Shown piece by piece: positions 42,707 through 51,947 of a stretch of DNA of 64,000 bases (its first letter is position 1; every line of letters begins with the position of its first letter). The notes below the pieces were generated by a model. The model was not told the DNA's origin and made no database searches. It worked only from the letters and a program-made list of their open reading frames with translations. Source of the DNA: CALRWV02 sp943371965 (GTDB lineage: Bacteria; Bacteroidota; JABWAT01); the NCBI GenBank assembly GCA_943371965.1, contig CALRWV020000001.1, forward strand, positions 310,001-374,000, written 5' to 3'. A program made the position numbers and the translations under genes.

Positions 42707-45235
42707 TCACCAGAAAAACACTGCATTCCCGAAAAGCAATTTACCATTAAACCAGAAACCGCGGAAAAGAGGATTGTCTATCATGAAAATGGCCTCACCC
42801 CTGCCGATTGGTTGGGTTCCAAAAATCAGAGCATCTTTGGTTTTTGATTTCACTTTTGAGCCGGTAAATCCGCTCACATAAGAATCTTTTTTCAGCACAC
42901 CAACGTTCCAGCCATTTTTCAAATAAGTGTAACTCAATGTATCCAGTTTCAGCGTGAAATAATGATCAGGATATCCGAAAGCCAACGGATGTGTATTGTC
43001 CAGTTTGATTTTCAGAATTGATCCTGGAATTCCCTTTGCGATGGCATCACGTTCCCGGTTTCCATAAATGCTCAAACGGTCAAGCAGTTTTTTGTTTTTC
43101 TCGGCTTTCAAAATTGAATCCAAGGGTTGCGATTCCAAACCGAAATCTTTTTTCTCTGCGAAGTCTGCAACAGCATCACTCAAAGCAATGATTTTACCGC
43201 CCGATGAAATCCATTCGGTTAGTTTTGTGGTGTTTTTATCGGACAGCATTCCACCAAAATACCCGGCAGGAAAAATCAGGACATCATATTTGGAAAGGTC
43301 CAGTCTGCCAAATTGGGAAGCATTAATGATGGAAACCGGATACTCGATCTGCTGTTCAAAGAAATGCCAGATTTCACCCAAATTGTATGGGGAAATATCA
43401 TTTCCTGCAAAAACCCCGATCCGCGGTGATTTGATAAGCCTGACAGTTGAAGACCCGAAATCCCTTCCCTTTGAAACAAAACCGCTGCTGACTGGAATTG
43501 CATTCCGGTTGAAATCTGTAGCCAATCTGTAAACAGCCTTAGCCCAGTTGCTGCCCAATCTGTCATTTCCTTTTTTGGTGACAATCAGCGTTCCCCGGCC
43601 GAATTGTTTGCCATCAATTTCAAACTGTTCTTCCGAATACCTGACCTGAATTTTATTTTTCAGAAGGGCAGAAAGGAATTTGAGATCATCCATGCTTTTC
43701 CATTCGAAAAGTACAGCGTACGGATTTTCATTTTCCTGACCGGATTTTCCCGCTTCCGTTTTTTTGTAGTCGCCGGAAGGAGTCATTTTTTCTGTCAGGG
43801 CAAAGGCATTCAGATCATAAACATACGGAAGTGCCCAAGCGGTAATGTCATAGGTAACTGAATCGGCAAGAAAAGTTTTGGGTTCAAAAAGCAGATTCAG
43901 CATAACGGATTTCGGCTGGTTGGCTGAAATGACCAGATCATTTGCATCGATGGAAACAGATTCGGTTTTTCCCGTCTGGTAGCTGAATCCTTTGGATGAT
44001 GATTTTTTTCCTGCAACACCGAAACTGATTCCCTGACTTGTTAGAATGTCAGCCAGATGGTCTATTTTATCCTGATTGTGTTCCACTTTGATGACATAGG
44101 ATTTGTAGGAACCTGCGGGATTCTTTTTTGAATCCTCAAAATATTTCTGGAATTCTGAAACAAGTTTATCAGCATATTGCGAAGTCATTTCGATGGTCGA
44201 AAGTCCGGTTGTGTAGTGGTGACTGATTCTGTCTTTCAGTGTTAAGGTATCACCTTCTTCAGTTTCAATTCCAAGTCCAGCACGACCGGAACCGCCCTGT
44301 TCATAAGTCATCCCGATTGCACCGCTGTAGGTTGGCCAGGTATCACCGTAACTTGGGTACAGCAGATCATAAATTTCACGGCTGAAATACAGCCATCCGT
44401 TACGGTCAAAATAGCTGGCGTTGTTCTTCCCGACAATTTTCTGAAAATCCCGCTGCCAGTTTGTTATGTCTTCATGAAGCGGTTCTGCTGCCGGAGCAAA
44501 ATAATAAGGTTCATTGAGGCCCATTTCGTGAAAATCAACATGAACCTGAGGCATCCATTTCCGGTAAAGTGCAGTTCTTGCCTGTGATTCACGCTGGGTT
44601 TGCCATGCCCAGTCACGGTTCATATCAAAAAAATAGTGATTGGTTCTTCCTCCCGGCCAGGGTTCGTTGTGTTCCCACGCATCCGGATTTGCAACCAAAG
44701 TTGAACTGTTATGCTGGTTGAACCACTGAACATATCTTTCACGTCCGTCAGGATTCAGACATGGATCAATGATAACAACAGTATTTTCAAGCCACTTTTT
44801 TGTTTTCTGATTTTCAGGATTCACTAAATCATAAAGTGTCTGCATCGAAGCTTCAGTTGAAACAGATTCGTTGCCGTGAACATTGTAACTCAACCAGACA
44901 AAGGCCTTTTTATTTGGTGAGATTTTACCCGATACCAAACCGGTCAGACGCAGATTGTTGGTTCTGATCGAATCTATATTCAGTAGATTGTCTTTTGAAG
45001 AAACAACTGCTATGATGAGCGGACGGTTTTCATAGGTTTTGCCGAATTCCTGCAACTTCACAAGGCCGGAATTCTCTGCTACATAGTGAAAATAATTGAC
45101 AACCTGATAGTGCTGGGTAAATTGTGATCCCAATTCATATCCCAAAAACTCGGACGGCGATTTCAGTTTGGATTGTGCAAATACAAGAACTGGCAGCATC
45201 AGAAGTGTGATAACCAAAAAAACAGCTTTCTTCAT
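42707..45235 (-). CDS. Exported M14-family zinc carboxypeptidase-like protein
   Basis: 842 residues, signal peptide ending at VFAQ (21). The M14 domain (about 30-370) shows zinc ligands H120 and E123 (NVHGNES), the NPDGRERY substrate motif, the third ligand H in VDFHEMG, and the catalytic E in YEQGG. The C-terminal 450 residues include a glutamine-amidotransferase-like region (YDVLIFPAGYFGGMLSD, then ALSDAVADF), as in large Bacteroidota M14 proteins. It probably trims peptides outside the cytoplasm. The stop codon lies within low-complexity repeat DNA. Confidence 0.9.
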   Translation of the reverse strand: MKKAVFLVITLLMLPVLVFAQSKLKSPSEFLGYELGSQFTQHYQVVNYFHYVAENSGLVKLQEFGKTYENRPLIIAVVSSKDNLLNIDSIRTNNLRLTGLVSGKISPNKKAFVWLSYNVHGNESVSTEASMQTLYDLVNPENQKTKKWLENTVVIIDPCLNPDGRERYVQWFNQHNSSTLVANPDAWEHNEPWPGGRTNHYFFDMNRDWAWQTQRESQARTALYRKWMPQVHVDFHEMGLNEPYYFAPAAEPLHEDITNWQRDFQKIVGKNNASYFDRNGWLYFSREIYDLLYPSYGDTWPTYSGAIGMTYEQGGSGRAGLGIETEEGDTLTLKDRISHHYTTGLSTIEMTSQYADKLVSEFQKYFEDSKKNPAGSYKSYVIKVEHNQDKIDHLADILTSQGISFGVAGKKSSSKGFSYQTGKTESVSIDANDLVISANQPKSVMLNLLFEPKTFLADSVTYDITAWALPYVYDLNAFALTEKMTPSGDYKKTEAGKSGQENENPYAVLFEWKSMDDLKFLSALLKNKIQVRYSEEQFEIDGKQFGRGTLIVTKKGNDRLGSNWAKAVYRLATDFNRNAIPVSSGFVSKGRDFGSSTVRLIKSPRIGVFAGNDISPYNLGEIWHFFEQQIEYPVSIINASQFGRLDLSKYDVLIFPAGYFGGMLSDKNTTKLTEWISSGGKIIALSDAVADFAEKKDFGLESQPLDSILKAEKNKKLLDRLSIYGNRERDAIAKGIPGSILKIKLDNTHPLAFGYPDHYFTLKLDTLSYTYLKNGWNVGVLKKDSYVSGFTGSKVKSKTKDALIFGTQPIGRGEAIFMIDNPLFRGFWFNGKLLFGNAVFFW

Positions 45236-45260
45236 GTCAAGACCTCAAAATTTTAAACAA

Positions 45261-45268
45261 CAAAGATA
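45261..45268 (-). promoter_or_regulatory. TATCTTTG -7-like promoter box of the M14 gene
   Basis: Same octamer as upstream of the M28 gene, 26 bases before the start codon. This supports Bacteroidota-like sigma factor recognition. No clear -33 box. Confidence 0.4.
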
Positions 45269-45356
45269 GGAATTGAAAAGTCAGTTGCTATGGATTTCGG
45301 GATTATGACTTGCTAACTTTGCCAAATCAAAGCAAAAATCCCAAATTAAATTGTAT

Positions 45357-45460
45357 GTCATTCCCACGAAAGTGGGAATCCATGTATGTAATTTGCGATA
45401 GACGATCGAAGAGTAGATCCCCGCATTTCCCATAGGGATTCCGTTGGAACGCGAGGATGA
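45357..45460. repeat. dRS3-like palindrome and neighbouring repeat word
   Basis: Bases 45360-45379 read attcccac-gaaa-gtgggaat, a perfect 8-base stem of the gtcattccc...gggaatcc type known as dRS3 in Neisseria and seen in many bacteria. Further right, catagggattccgttggaac (about 45431-45450) resembles the outer arm of the MITE-like repeat at 38431. Confidence 0.7.
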
Positions 45461-45510
45461 CACCGAATTCTTTTTTGACCAGTCGGGTAACATTAAATTC
45501 CGGAATATTC

Positions 45511-47391
45511 ATGCATCACTTTTATACGCAATCCGTTGAAGGGAAAAATTCATTTTTCAGAATGGTCGGGCTGACAATTCTCAGCTTTCTGATCATCATG
45601 ATTCTGGTCGTTCCTTTCTCAATTTATATTACTTTAAACGGTGTTGATCCGAAAATTCTGACTGATTCAGGTACAAACCCAACCGTTTTTCTCCTTTTCA
45701 ATCTCAGCATTTTTGCACTTTTGCTTCTGTCATTCGGGATGCTGTTCAAATTTGTTCATAAACGGTCTTTCAAAACACTGATAACCCCCCAGCGGAAAAT
45801 TGATTTCAAAAAAATCGGATTCGGATTTCTGCTATGGTTTGTCTTTTCCGCACTTTCAGATATTGTCAATTTTCTGATCAATCCCGATCTGTATTCTTTA
45901 AATCCAACTTTTTCACTTGAAGCATTTCTGCCTGTATTGGTTATTGTCATCATTTTTATTCCGCTTCAAACTTCCTACGAAGAAATTTTCATGCGCGGTT
46001 ATCTCAATCAGGCTTTCGGACGCGTTTTCAAATATTCATGGGTTGCGCTGGTTCTCAGTTCCGGCATCTTCGCGGCTGGTCATCTGGCAAATCCGGAAAT
46101 TGCGGAATACGGTTACACGGTTATGTTGTTGACCTATTTTTCGATGGGTATGCTTCTTGCTCTAACAACTTTATTTACCGACAGTCTTGAAATAGCAATG
46201 GGAATTCACTGGGCGAACAATACTTATGGCGCTTTATTTATAACCTACAAAAGTTCTGTTCTGCAAACTCCGGCGTTTTTCGTTTTTGATCAGTCAAATC
46301 CGTGGATCATGTTTGCCATGTTTGTTGTCATTGGGTCATTGGCGCTTTGGGTTATTTCGAAAAAATATCCAACAGGGTTCACTTGGCAGAATCTGGGAAA
46401 AATCAATTTTGCTCCGAAACCGTTTTTCACAAAAGCAGCCTCTTCCGTTTTTCAGGGAGGTTTTGCAACAGGAAAAAATTCATACTATGCTCAGGGAACG
46501 GTGATCAGGTCAGAAACTGAAACAACCAGAATTGGGAACGAAAGCATGATTCTGGAAAATTCAGTTGTTATCAGCACGAAGGAAAATCCAACCAAAATCG
46601 GCTCTAAAACAGTTTTGGGACATAAAACCACTGTGATCAGTGCAGAAATTGGTGATTTGTGTGAAATCGGAAATGCCAGTTTAATCATGCCAGGTGCAAA
46701 AATCGGAAGCTGGTGCATTTTTGGAGAAGGAACTTACATTCCCAAAAATACTGTCATCCCGGATTACTCGGTCGTTGTTGGTAAGCCCGGAAGAGTAATC
46801 AGAACACTAACCAAAGATGACATAAAAATGATCACCCGAATGCGCGGTGTAAATACAGAACTTTCATCACCTGAATTTAAAAATGTATACGGACAATCAG
46901 ACAAGGAAAAGAAAATGGGAACATTATATCCATATTTTGAAAAATTACCCGAAGTTCATGAAACAGCTTTTTTATTTGAATCTGCCGAAATTACCGGCGA
47001 CGTTAAAGTGGGTTCTAACTGCATCATTGGTGCCGGTGTAAAAATTATTGGCGATTCACACGGACCGGTCAGGATTGGAAACAACGTGCAGATTCTGGAA
47101 AACACTGTTCTTCATTTATTGCCCGATAATGTTCTCGAAATTGCAGACAATGTGATCATCGGTCCGGGTTGCATGATTCACGGTTGCAAAATCGGGGAAA
47201 ATTCAGTCATTGAACCGGGAGTGATTGTTTGTGACCATTCTGTTTTGGGGAAAAATACGGTTGTAAAGGCAGGATCGGTTGTCAAACAAAAATCGGTGTT
47301 TCAGGATTTTGCATTGCTGGAAGGATTTCCTGCAAAAGAGATTGGGAATTCAACAACAGAAGAAAAACCGAAATGGATTTTGAGGGTTTAG
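45511..47391 (+). CDS. CPBP intramembrane protease fused to two left-handed beta-helix (gamma-carbonic-anhydrase-like) domains
   Basis: 626 residues. Residues 1-290 are a polytopic CPBP/CAAX-type protease with EExxxR (E157, E158, R162), FAAGH191 and H233-x2-NN. Residues about 325-435 and 470-620 are two hexapeptide-repeat modules (IG-x-x-x-x-I pattern) like YrdA/gamma-carbonic anhydrases: LGHKTTVISAEIG and PGRVIRTLT in the first, VLHLLPDN and GPGCMIHGCKIG in the second. CPBP proteins cleave prenylated or other membrane peptides; the beta-helices may trimerise or bind a metal or acyl donor. ATG 45511 is used; an upstream frame extension lies in repeat DNA. Confidence 0.85.
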   Translation: MHHFYTQSVEGKNSFFRMVGLTILSFLIIMILVVPFSIYITLNGVDPKILTDSGTNPTVFLLFNLSIFALLLLSFGMLFKFVHKRSFKTLITPQRKIDFKKIGFGFLLWFVFSALSDIVNFLINPDLYSLNPTFSLEAFLPVLVIVIIFIPLQTSYEEIFMRGYLNQAFGRVFKYSWVALVLSSGIFAAGHLANPEIAEYGYTVMLLTYFSMGMLLALTTLFTDSLEIAMGIHWANNTYGALFITYKSSVLQTPAFFVFDQSNPWIMFAMFVVIGSLALWVISKKYPTGFTWQNLGKINFAPKPFFTKAASSVFQGGFATGKNSYYAQGTVIRSETETTRIGNESMILENSVVISTKENPTKIGSKTVLGHKTTVISAEIGDLCEIGNASLIMPGAKIGSWCIFGEGTYIPKNTVIPDYSVVVGKPGRVIRTLTKDDIKMITRMRGVNTELSSPEFKNVYGQSDKEKKMGTLYPYFEKLPEVHETAFLFESAEITGDVKVGSNCIIGAGVKIIGDSHGPVRIGNNVQILENTVLHLLPDNVLEIADNVIIGPGCMIHGCKIGENSVIEPGVIVCDHSVLGKNTVVKAGSVVKQKSVFQDFALLEGFPAKEIGNSTTEEKPKWILRV

Positions 47392-47430
47392 GGATTTATT
47401 GTTTTCAACTGATACTTTTCAATGTAATGA

Positions 47431-47898
47431 TTAATCCAAAACAGGATTTTTCACTGGTTCACCTGTTATTGTAAATTTACCATCTTCCTTGACCAATTCA
47501 CTTACATTTAGGACAGGTACAATAAAACGATTAAAGGATGTTCCTTCTGTTCTTTCAAATAATGCACCTCGTAGTGTACCAGTAGTTATCATTGCCAGAT
47601 GTGCCAAAAAGTCTTTTGAAATCGTGATTTCATTTCCTTGAAGTTGCGCAGTTGTTTTCCATGACTCTTCCGATATTTCGAAATGAAGACTCATTTTTAT
47701 TTTAACAAATGGAAGATCGTTCTGAACAAATTTGAATTCCATAGAAGAACCAATTAACCGTTTTTCAGAATTAACCCTAAAGCTTAAAGCCACACCAAAC
47801 CCAACATCTTTCCCTTCTTCGAAATTGTTTTCCAGTATATCAAATAAATCAGTTTTAATTCCCCGTAACCCGAATTTAACTGCTGTTTTATTGTTCAT
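47431..47898 (-). CDS. SecB-like protein, third gene of a toxin-antitoxin-chaperone-like operon
   Basis: 155 residues, mainly beta with a C-terminal helix. The segment ISKDFLAHLAMITTGTLRGA, then LFERTEGTSFNRFIVPVLNV, resembles the SecB-like family in which a TxRG helix is followed by a GTxxxxxxLP strand. SecB-like proteins hold aggregation-prone antitoxins in TAC modules (for example Rv1957 in M. tuberculosis). The ATG overlaps the stop of the XRE gene by 4 bases. The family call is moderate; strict SecB motifs are not present. Confidence 0.5.
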   Translation of the reverse strand: MNNKTAVKFGLRGIKTDLFDILENNFEEGKDVGFGVALSFRVNSEKRLIGSSMEFKFVQNDLPFVKIKMSLHFEISEESWKTTAQLQGNEITISKDFLAHLAMITTGTLRGALFERTEGTSFNRFIVPVLNVSELVKEDGKFTITGEPVKNPVLD

Positions 47899-48380
47899 TC
47901 ACTAACTCCTGCGTACAATACAAGCTCGTTAAGTCCTAATTCCTGCATATGGCTTAATGCTTGATTTTCAGTAAAAACTTCAACTGGAGATGAAGTAAAA
48001 TATTGACTTATGTCTGAACTGTTTATTCCACTCTTGTAGTTGTAAATGCAATAAATTGAGATTTCAGAATGGTTCACTTTATTTTCTGTATGAATCAATG
48101 TAATCCCCAACTCAATTTCAATTCTGGATAGGGTCTCCAAGGTAAAGTTTTCCTGACCTTTAACCCATTTATTCACCACCTGTGGTTTTACACCCAGTTT
48201 GTTTGCAAGGTCTTTTTGTGACCATTCCTTTTCACGAAGAACACGCAGAATTCTTAAAGCTATCTGCTGTGATTTTCTCAACCAGACTTTATTCTCAGCC
48301 CTGTAATCGGCTTCTTCTTTCCATGTTGATTTTACTTCGGAAGTAATGGCATCCAGTTTGGATTGCAGTTCTTTTTCCAT
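47895..48380 (-). CDS. XRE-type helix-turn-helix antitoxin candidate with C-terminal extension
   Basis: 161 residues. N-terminal helix, then a Cro/C1 HTH at about 42-95 (REKEWSQKDLANKLGVKPQ, VNKWVKGQENF, LSRIEIELGI). The 65-residue tail (from IHTENKV) is rich in aromatic and beta-prone residues and could be the chaperone-addiction segment seen in TAC antitoxins (inference). It starts 2 bases after the upstream toxin-like gene and overlaps the SecB-like gene by 4, so all three are made in fixed proportion. Autorepression is expected. Confidence 0.75.
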   Translation of the reverse strand: MEKELQSKLDAITSEVKSTWKEEADYRAENKVWLRKSQQIALRILRVLREKEWSQKDLANKLGVKPQVVNKWVKGQENFTLETLSRIEIELGITLIHTENKVNHSEISIYCIYNYKSGINSSDISQYFTSSPVEVFTENQALSHMQELGLNELVLYAGVSE

Positions 48381-48382
48381 AA

Positions 48383-48955
48383 TCAGGTTGTCTCCGGTAT
48401 TTCGATGGTTCCAAAGTCGTCTGAAGGCAGTATTCCCTGATCTTTCAGAAACTTTGCAACTTTCCTTAATCTTTCTAGTTGCAGAATGGTATGTTGTCGG
48501 TCCTGCATTTTTTGTGTGAGTTTGATTGCACTGCCGGTTACGATAAATGTTGTTTCATCTATTTTAACTGCATATAATCTTAACCAGCTGCCTTTATACA
48601 TTCCGTATGCTTTATCAGCCTCGTAATGACTTGTCTGTTCTTTTTCGGATAAGGGTTTGAAAACAAATTGGGATAAAAGTGTTTTGCGTTCTTTGTTTCC
48701 CTTTTGAACTGTTGCTTTAATATTCTCCAAAAAATAACCAGCTTCATCAATTGTGTTTATTACCGCATCTTCTACTGTAATTTTTCCAAAATATGGCGAA
48801 TGCAGATCATGTTTATTTGACTCGAAAAATGCTTCCAAAAATTGAACGTTTGACCAATCGCGAAATGCCCTAGTAAACTCATCTGTCCGACCTTCTTTGG
48901 TTCGGATTGCATAAACTCTGTTTGGATTAGACTCGAATATCGGTACAATTTTCAT
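48383..48955 (-). CDS. Toxin-like protein upstream of XRE antitoxin candidate
   Basis: 190 residues. The segments WSNVQFLEAFFESNKHDLHSP, VEDAVINTIDEAGYFLENI (separately) and SWLRLYAVKIDETTFIVTGSAIKLTQKMQDRQHT match a widespread family that precedes XRE regulators in bacterial genomes and is treated as a type II toxin. The C-terminal part has a RelE/HigB-like strand order, with RLYAVKI and TGSAIKLT. The activity is not established. First gene of a coupled triad; the 134-base gap upstream separates it from the type I restriction operon. Confidence 0.65.
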   Translation of the reverse strand: MKIVPIFESNPNRVYAIRTKEGRTDEFTRAFRDWSNVQFLEAFFESNKHDLHSPYFGKITVEDAVINTIDEAGYFLENIKATVQKGNKERKTLLSQFVFKPLSEKEQTSHYEADKAYGMYKGSWLRLYAVKIDETTFIVTGSAIKLTQKMQDRQHTILQLERLRKVAKFLKDQGILPSDDFGTIEIPETT

Positions 48956-49088
48956 AAAATCAACTTATAGGCTTATTATTGCCTTGATTTTGCCCTAAAT
49001 AGAGACACTAATGTGATCAATATCACATCATGGTTGGGGTTAAATGAAATCAGCAAGGAATTGTTTCCTTTTCTTTCATAAAGTCTCC

Positions 49089-50531
49089 TCATCCCAAAAC
49101 TCCATCCAATTCCTCCACCTCAAACGCCTGATGAAGCAATGCTTTGAGCAATTGTTCGGTGGCTTTTTGGTTGGCGATAATGTATTCTTTTAATTGTTTG
49201 GTTTTGGCTAATTGCTTTTCTATTTCTGATACTATTCGTTTTTGTTCGGATAGTGGGGGAAGTGGAACGGGAATGATATTTAAATTTCCTTGACTTAACT
49301 TAGGCTGAAATCCACCAGTTACAAATGGCTTCAAATCCATAGAATTTATGAAGCAACATAAATAATCTAATGTAGCTCTATCATATGTATCAATAACATG
49401 TGCATGATTATTTACCCAAAACTGCCCTTTTGCAATAAACGCAATCGGTGTGGACCTTGCTATAAGATTTGCTCCATCTTCTCCTATTAAAAGTAGCTCC
49501 CCTTCGTGTGTGTAACCGTCAATTTTATCAATTACTCCTGATGCTCCATAATAATCATAGATTTTTTTCCTTCCATTTCTTTCGGATTGAGCTATCGGTT
49601 TTCTTTCACCATCACGATTGATACTCATTTCTCCCAACCTGCACCACACCCAACTTTCTGGAATTTCAAAAGGAATTTCTTCTGGTTTGATTGGCGGCAA
49701 AGGTTTTTCTTTTTTATTCGATTTGGCTTTCTCGGCTTTAATGCGTTTGAGTAATTCACTAGCGGGTTCGTCTTTTTTGTCTTGCTTTACCAATTTGCCC
49801 TGAACTGCTTCCTGTAAAATGGCTTGGTTCAGGTTTTCGAGTTGGGTGAGTTGGTCTGAAAGTAGTTTTTCAACTTGTTGAGTTTTATCAAACTCAACTA
49901 AGGCATTTTCTATCTCGGAAAACAAATTTTCGTAACCTTTTAATTTCTCACCTCGAGAAATCATAACAGCTTCATCCTGAATATTTTTGGCGCAGTCAGG
50001 AATGATAAGTGATTTTAAATTTTCTGCATTTGCTTTGGGTCTGAAGTTTCCTTCATTCAGATTCACAATCTGACTCCAATATGCAAAACTGTGTAAAAAC
50101 AGATAAATGTAATCAGGGTTTACAGTTTTTTTTGCTCTTATCCTTATTAAGTAACCTGCGTAAATAGAGTGTTTGGGAGGATCAATTATTTTAAAGCTTT
50201 TACCGGTAGTTCCACCTGTTCTCGCAATTAAAATATCATCTTTTTTCAGAATATATGTTTCTTCATCGTTGCAGTCGCAGTAGGGAACAGTTTCCCAATT
50301 TACCTGACTTTCATAAATATCGCTGATCCTCAGAAACTTGTTTTTTCCAGCGCTCAATGCAGAAGCATTGTAACCGTATTGAGTTCCTTCAATTAAATTT
50401 TCCAGCCGGACAGGGTTGTTATATTTCTCAAATAAATGAATGAGGATTAAAGTATTCCTGATTTGTTTTTTGATTTCCTGCTTGTCAGTTATAAATGTAA
50501 GAGGAACATACTCAAAGTTTAATTTACTCAT
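49089..50531 (-). CDS. hsdS: Type I restriction-modification specificity subunit
   Basis: 480 residues. Two target-recognition domains (about 1-190 and 290-425) separated by a coiled coil (LLSDQLTQLENLNQAILQE, about 215-240), and a second conserved coiled coil at the C-terminus (LSEQKRIVSEIEKQLAKTKQL in two turns). The second TRD opens with IPESWVWCRLGEM. HsdS reads the bipartite DNA target and assembles HsdM and HsdR. The start overlaps the hsdM stop by 4 bases. The target sequence cannot be read from the protein. Confidence 0.93.
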   Translation of the reverse strand: MSKLNFEYVPLTFITDKQEIKKQIRNTLILIHLFEKYNNPVRLENLIEGTQYGYNASALSAGKNKFLRISDIYESQVNWETVPYCDCNDEETYILKKDDILIARTGGTTGKSFKIIDPPKHSIYAGYLIRIRAKKTVNPDYIYLFLHSFAYWSQIVNLNEGNFRPKANAENLKSLIIPDCAKNIQDEAVMISRGEKLKGYENLFSEIENALVEFDKTQQVEKLLSDQLTQLENLNQAILQEAVQGKLVKQDKKDEPASELLKRIKAEKAKSNKKEKPLPPIKPEEIPFEIPESWVWCRLGEMSINRDGERKPIAQSERNGRKKIYDYYGASGVIDKIDGYTHEGELLLIGEDGANLIARSTPIAFIAKGQFWVNNHAHVIDTYDRATLDYLCCFINSMDLKPFVTGGFQPKLSQGNLNIIPVPLPPLSEQKRIVSEIEKQLAKTKQLKEYIIANQKATEQLLKALLHQAFEVEELDGVLG

Positions 50532-51943
50532 AGTTCCAGTTCATTTATTAATTGATTTATCTTTTTCTGATATTGTTTTATGTTATCAATTATTTCAGCT
50601 CTGTTATAAATTACAACTTCGATTTTTTTGTTCGGGTTCTTAATATCCAAATCGTAACCACGTTCAATGATTGTTTGCATTGAAACTTTCCAGCACATTT
50701 CACTTTCTTCTCTTTTCTTCCACCATTTTTTTATGGGCTCAAATTCTTCAATTCGGATGGGTTTGGTTTTGCTGTATGCTTTTGCTCCTTCGGGCAAAGT
50801 GTGTTCGTAATACCAGATGTCTTTGGTCTTTTTCCCTTTTTCAAAAAAGATCAGGTTGGTGTTTACCGTGGCATACGGAGCAAAAACAGATTGCGGCAAA
50901 CGCACAATGGTATGCACATTGCAGTCTTCCAGCAGTTTTTGGCGTACCCGTTGTTTCACACCTTCACCTGTTAGGCTGCCATCGGGCAAAACAATACCTG
51001 CCCGTCCTCCGTCTTTCAGCAATTGTATAAAAAGAATCAGAAACAAATCAGCGCTTTCTTTGGTGCGGTAATTCAGCGGGAAGTTGGTTTCCATACCATC
51101 ACCCACAACACCGCCAAAAGGCGGATTTGCAACAATGATGTCTGCCTTATCAACCAGTTTGATTGAAGTCAATTCACGGCTTAACGCATCGGTGTTTAAA
51201 AGTTTCGGTACTTCAATGTCATGGGTTATCAGATTGACAACACTCAGCATGAAAGGAAGCGGCTTTAATTCTGTACCTGTTATGGTTTCCTGTAAGGTTT
51301 TTTGGTCTGCAACATTTTTAACCTGTTTGCGCAAATGTTCAATGGCGCAAACCAGAAAACCTGCTGTGCCACAGGCGGGGTCAATAATCTTTTCGCCCAG
51401 TTTCGGGTTTACCATATCAATGATAAATTGGGTTACCGCTCTGGGTGTATAAAATTCGCCGGTATCTTTTTTGGTGGCAAGACCCTGTAGAATATCTTCA
51501 TAAATGGCATTGAAAATATGATGCTCTTTACTGCTGTTGAAATCAATCTGATTAAGCTTGTTGATGGCTTGTCGGAAAGTTGTTCCGCTTTTCATGTAAT
51601 TGTTGGTTCCGTCAAATATATCGCGGATAATCACACTCAGCCTGTTGTCAGCCGAAACAGGCAAATCTTTCAACTGTGGAAAAAGTTCATTGTTGATAAA
51701 AGTGATGAGTTTTTCGCCTGTCAATCCTTCATCATTTTCTGCCCAATTCCGCCATTGAAGCTTTGCAGGAATAGGAGATTTATATTTTGGATTTAAAATC
51801 TCTTTTTCCTTGTCCTTATCATCAAACAGTTTCAAAAAAATCATCCATCCCAATTGTTCAATGCGTTGTGCGTCTCCATTCAAACCGGGGTCTTTTCTGA
51901 AAATATCACGTATTGATTTTATTACTCCGCCAATGTTGCTCAT
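50528..51943 (-). CDS. hsdM: Type I restriction-modification DNA N6-adenine methyltransferase subunit
   Basis: 471 residues. N-terminal HsdM helical domain (1-150), then methyltransferase with AdoMet motif I DPACGTAGF (188-196) and catalytic motif IV NPPFGG (273-278). It methylates adenines in the host target to protect it. Four bases separate it from hsdR; it overlaps hsdS by four. All three subunits are intact. Confidence 0.96.
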   Translation of the reverse strand: MSNIGGVIKSIRDIFRKDPGLNGDAQRIEQLGWMIFLKLFDDKDKEKEILNPKYKSPIPAKLQWRNWAENDEGLTGEKLITFINNELFPQLKDLPVSADNRLSVIIRDIFDGTNNYMKSGTTFRQAINKLNQIDFNSSKEHHIFNAIYEDILQGLATKKDTGEFYTPRAVTQFIIDMVNPKLGEKIIDPACGTAGFLVCAIEHLRKQVKNVADQKTLQETITGTELKPLPFMLSVVNLITHDIEVPKLLNTDALSRELTSIKLVDKADIIVANPPFGGVVGDGMETNFPLNYRTKESADLFLILFIQLLKDGGRAGIVLPDGSLTGEGVKQRVRQKLLEDCNVHTIVRLPQSVFAPYATVNTNLIFFEKGKKTKDIWYYEHTLPEGAKAYSKTKPIRIEEFEPIKKWWKKREESEMCWKVSMQTIIERGYDLDIKNPNKKIEVVIYNRAEIIDNIKQYQKKINQLINELEL

Positions 51944-51947
51944 AAAT

